A stretch of 64,000 nucleotides of DNA from the NCBI GenBank assembly GCA_021209875.1, contig JAGYVD010000001.1, positions 4,836,001-4,900,000 of the forward strand. The letters run 5' to 3'. Made by a program: the position numbers and the translations under genes. The notes beneath the pieces are model-generated. The model was not told the DNA's origin and did no database searches. It worked only from the letters and a program-made list of their open reading frames with translations. Shown in pieces: positions 60,163 through 64,000 of the stretch (position 1 is its first letter; each line of letters starts with the position of its first letter). The stretch comes from Rosellinia necatrix (Eukaryota; Ascomycota; Sordariomycetes; Xylariales; Xylariaceae).

Positions 60163-60504
60163 AGCTGTACGTAATTTTTTTACTTATATATTTTTATTAA
60201 ACGTTTAAAATATTAATATAAAACATAGTTTTTTTTATTATTTTAAAATATATTTTATATTTTAATAAGTTTATTATCTATATTTATTGAAGCTGTAATT
60301 TTAAATTTTTATTATAATTATATTAATTTATAAATATTATAATAATTTATTATATATTATATTTTTAATTATATTGTTTTTTACTTATAAATTATAAACA
60401 CAATTTATTTATTAATATATATTTAAATTTTTAATAATTATTATCTATAATTAATTAAATTATTTTTATCGCTGCTAAGCTTGTACTTATACTCCTGTAA
60501 TTAT

Positions 60505-60580
60505 TGTTGCTACTGCTGCTATTACTACTGTTTTTACTGCTGCTGCTGCTTCTGCAGCTGCTGCTGCTATTAACGCTGCT
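60505..60580. repeat. CTG/ACT triplet microsatellite
   Basis: TTGCTACTGCTGCTATTACTACTG, then ACTGCTGCTGCTGCTTCTGCAGC and more GCT units. Another short one lies at about 60906-60925. These triplets contain TpG/CpA, the favoured RIP context, yet are unmutated. Confidence 0.75.
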
Positions 60581-63500
60581 TGTATTATTTTTATTATTTT
60601 TGTTTTTTATATTGCTATAAATAATATTTTTAATATTTTTTCTCCTTGTTTATAATTAATTTAAATATAATATATAAAATTAAAAACAAGCTAATTTATT
60701 TTAAAAGTATTTTTGTTGTTAATTTATTTTTCCAAAGGTTGTTTAATTTAAGTTTAGGTTTAAATATTAAAAATACGTTCTTTTAAGTTTTTTAAAGCTT
60801 TATTATTATTAATATTATTAAACTGCTGCTGTTAAACTTTATATAATTATATATACTGCTTTTATTTATTATTTTTAATTTAAAATATTATTTAATAAAT
60901 AACGTTGCTGCTGCTGCTATTAACGCTCTTTTTATTTTATTTATTTAGATTTAAATTTAATAAATATTATTAATAAATATTTTTTAAACTATATAAATTT
61001 TATATTTATTAATAAATTAAATAAATTATATTATAAAACTATTAAACATAATCATTAATATTAACGTTATATTTTTAAACATAAAAATATTTTTTACTTT
61101 ATATTTTATTTTATATGTTTTAGTTATTTAATTAATATATAATTAATAATATAAAATCAGCTTTTATATATTTAATTAATAATTAAATATTTTTTATATT
61201 TTTATTTTATTTTTAATGTTATAATAAATAATTATTATAAGCTTTTATTAATTATTGATTAATTTAAAATAAATTATTTTAAACTTTAAAATTTTATTGC
61301 ATAAAATTTTCGATATTTTCATAAAAAAATAAAATATTATAGCTTTAAAAATGTTTGTTTTTACTGATTTTTATATTTTTTGCGCGTTTTTAATTATTTT
61401 TAGCCTTTATATGTTCATAGCTAGTCGTTTTTTTATACGTTGTTTTTTTTATATCTTCTGTTTTTATTTTATTATAGTTTTTTAGCTTGCTTTTATTATA
61501 AAGCTTATATTTTTAAACGCTGTTTAAAAAACTTGTTATAATTTAATTTTCAAACGTTTTTTTAATATATTAAAATATTTAAAAGTTTAAAAAATCGTGC
61601 TTAATATTAAAAATAAAAAAAGCCGCTTTTTTAAAAGTTATATAAAACTAAAAAGTTTTAAATATTTTTATTTTTTAATTTTTAAATTAATTATTAAAAG
61701 TTTAAGCTAGCAGTATATTAGTTTTTTATATTATTATATAAATTATTTAAATTAAATAAAGCTTTAAAATGTTTAAACTATATTTATATAAAGTTTTTAT
61801 AAAACTATTTATTAATATTTAATTAATAAAAAATATTTTATCATAAATAAACTTTTTAATATTTTTATTTAAGCGATATATTTTATATATTTATATATTT
61901 AAACTTTAGAACAATTCTTTTATTTTTATTAATTATTAAATAAAGAGTTTAAATATGATTTAAATCAATTATTTATTTTTTTTAAGTTTAAAATAAAATT
62001 TTTGAAAAACTGTTTTAAAGCTATGAATTTTTTAATTATATAATTTATAATTATAATTTTAGCTTTTATTATAAAAATTAAAATTATATTTTACTTAACA
62101 ACTTTTAAAAATGGTATTATTAAATAAAAATATAATAAATTTATATAAAAACGGCTAATTTTACGTTATTTATAAATAATATATTTTTACAATTAATAAA
62201 GCTCAAGTTATTAAATTTCTGCTTTTATATATAATTTTAAAAACTTTATATAATATAAATAATAAATTATTTAATTAGCTGTTTTTATATAATTTAAGCT
62301 TATATTTATAAAATATTTTAATAATAATATCGCTATAAATATTATATTTAATTATAATATAATTGCTATATAAAATATTAACCCGGTTTTTTTAATATAT
62401 TTTAATTTTTTTTAAAGCTTGTTTTATATATTTTCGCAGTTTTTATATAAAAATAATATTTTTAAAATTTAAACGTTATTAATGAAATTAAATTAAGCTG
62501 AGATTTTTTAATATATTAATTATATATTAATATAATCGTTTTTTATATAGTTATAAATTATTTTAATTTTTAAAAACTAAGCAATATTTTTTATTTTTAA
62601 GCTTACAAGTTTTTTAATCCTGTTAATAATTTTATTAACTAATTTTTATTACTTTTTTTATATATAATTAAAAATCGTTTATATAAAATAAAATAAATAT
62701 TTTATTATTTAAAATATAAAACAAATATAATTTTTATTAAATATAATTAGTTTAAAATGTTTTAAAATATTTAAAAGTTTTATATTATAATAATAAAACG
62801 TTTTATAGCTTATATAAAGTTTTATTTAATAATATAGCTTTTTTGCTGTTTACAACTATTTAATATTAAATATATAATAAAAACTTATTATTTTTAAAAT
62901 ATTTAAAAATATTAATATTTTATTCAATTATTTAATTTTTATATTAAAACATATATTAATTATTATTATTATTATTTAAAAGAATTTGCTATAAATATTA
63001 TAATATATATTAATTAAAATATATTTATTATTTATAAATTTTTTATATAACTAGCTTTATTTTATAAACTTTTAAAAAGATTTCATTAAACTTATATATA
63101 AATATTTATTTTAATAATAATAATTTATTTTTATTTTTTATTAAAACTATTTTTATAACTTTTTTCTTTATACAGTAAATAATTTTTATATATCTTGTTT
63201 TTAAAAGTTGTTTTAAAAATAACTTTTAAGCTTTTTTATTTTATAAAAACTTTTTAATAAAATTATTTTAATATTTATGATTTTTAAACTAGTTTTTAAT
63301 TAATTAGCTTTATATTATTATATTGTATTTATAAATATAGCATATAATATTTTATATTTATAATTATTAATAAATAAAATTTTTATTTATTTTAAAAAAA
63401 TATTTTTATTAAAATGTTTTAAATATAATTTTTAATAAATTAATTTTATTTTTATATATATTATTATAATAAATATTAAGCTTTTTATATAATTTTTAGC

Positions 63501-64000
63501 GTTTTATTTAATTTTTATATTTAATTCTGCAGCTTGATCTATATATAAATAAAAATATTTTATATATATATTTATGTTTTATATAAGTTTTTTTAGCTTT
63601 TTATTGTTTATTTAACTCATTAAAATTAATATTTTGTTATTTTGTTTAATAATTAATGTTTTTATTATTATAAAATTTATAACGTTTTAAAACGTTATAA
63701 ATAATTATTTTTGTATATTATAATTGCTTTATTTTTAAAGCTTTTTATTAAAGCTATTTTTAGTTTAAAAGTTATTTATAAAATAATAAGTTTTTACTGC
63801 TATATTTAAAAAACTAGTTTTTAGTTTGAAATCTGCTCTGCTAGCATATTTATTTTTAATTTATATAACTTAGTTTAATTAATTAAACTATAATAAAAAA
63901 TATTTATAATATTTTTATATTTTAAAACCTATAAATAATATATTTTTAAGCTTTTATTTCTTATTTATTTTATACTGCTGTTTATTTATTAAATTTAAAA

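Larger units (their letters stand above)
50016..64000. other. AT-rich, RIP-like isochore without intact genes
   Basis: From about 50.02 kb to the window end the DNA is mostly A/T with TpA-rich runs and almost no CpA or TpG outside a few GC islands. Every frame is closed by dense TAA stops. Paired copies of repeats (see entries) differ mainly by C-to-T and G-to-A changes, which is the RIP signature. The GC islands are the younger insertions or protected short repeats. Not mitochondrial: no rRNA, tRNA or respiratory genes, and the islands are nuclear LTR types. Confidence 0.88.

Noticed and set aside
50016..64000. Mitochondrial DNA insertion as the cause of the AT richness
   Set aside because: No rRNA, tRNA or respiratory coding remnants; paired repeats differ by RIP-type transitions and nuclear LTRs are present.

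Overview
The window is nuclear DNA of a filamentous ascomycete (Pezizomycotina, most likely a Sordariomycete). The evidence is short phase-consistent introns of about 45-220 bp with GT..AG ends and CTAAC-like branch points, a head-to-head pair of myosin-motor chitin synthases, a fungal NLR-type gene, clusters of the palindromic CCTAGGTA-type motif between genes, and a 14-kb AT-rich block with the C-to-T/G-to-A signature expected of repeat-induced point mutation (RIP).

Layout. 1-5.8 kb: conserved housekeeping genes, namely the N-terminal part of the ribosome-biogenesis GTPase BMS1 (minus, cut by the window edge), a 71-aa PBI2/I9-type proteinase inhibitor, and a mitochondrial PDK/BCKDK-type protein kinase. 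8.1-23.1 kb: divergent chitin synthases, class VII (minus, no P-loop in its motor-like domain) and class V (plus, intact P-loop), separated by 3.8 kb. The class V reading frame carries an in-frame TAG near its start, with conserved coding sequence resuming directly after it. 25.1-28.4 kb: a divergent CAX-type cation/proton exchanger and a secreted protein of unknown function. 31-34.4 kb: two very GC-rich single-exon genes (F-box, cupin), each with an apparent one-base reading-frame break.

35-48.7 kb is accessory DNA: an intact multi-exon amidase-signature gene, a deleted second amidase copy about 0.8 kb away, an NLR-like gene (SesB-like alpha/beta hydrolase, NB-ARC, TPR), a CorA-like membrane protein gene on the same strand, and an MFS transporter gene convergent to them.

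50-64 kb is a gene-free AT-rich isochore. Nested in it are retroelement remains of different ages: two solo LTRs with intact TG..CA ends and perfect 5-bp target duplications, a 1.5-kb miniature LTR element with two 228-bp LTRs and a 5-bp duplication, a decayed copia-type RNase H remnant, duplicated RIP-mutated repeats, a perfect 20-bp inverted repeat, and CTG/CAG microsatellites.

The chitin synthases are expected to act together in polarised wall synthesis. The amidase, NLR, CorA and MFS genes look like a subtelomere-like accessory block beside transposon-rich DNA; a shared function is only a hypothesis. Exon boundaries were inferred by eye from splice signals, phase and family resemblance recalled from general knowledge; no database search was run.
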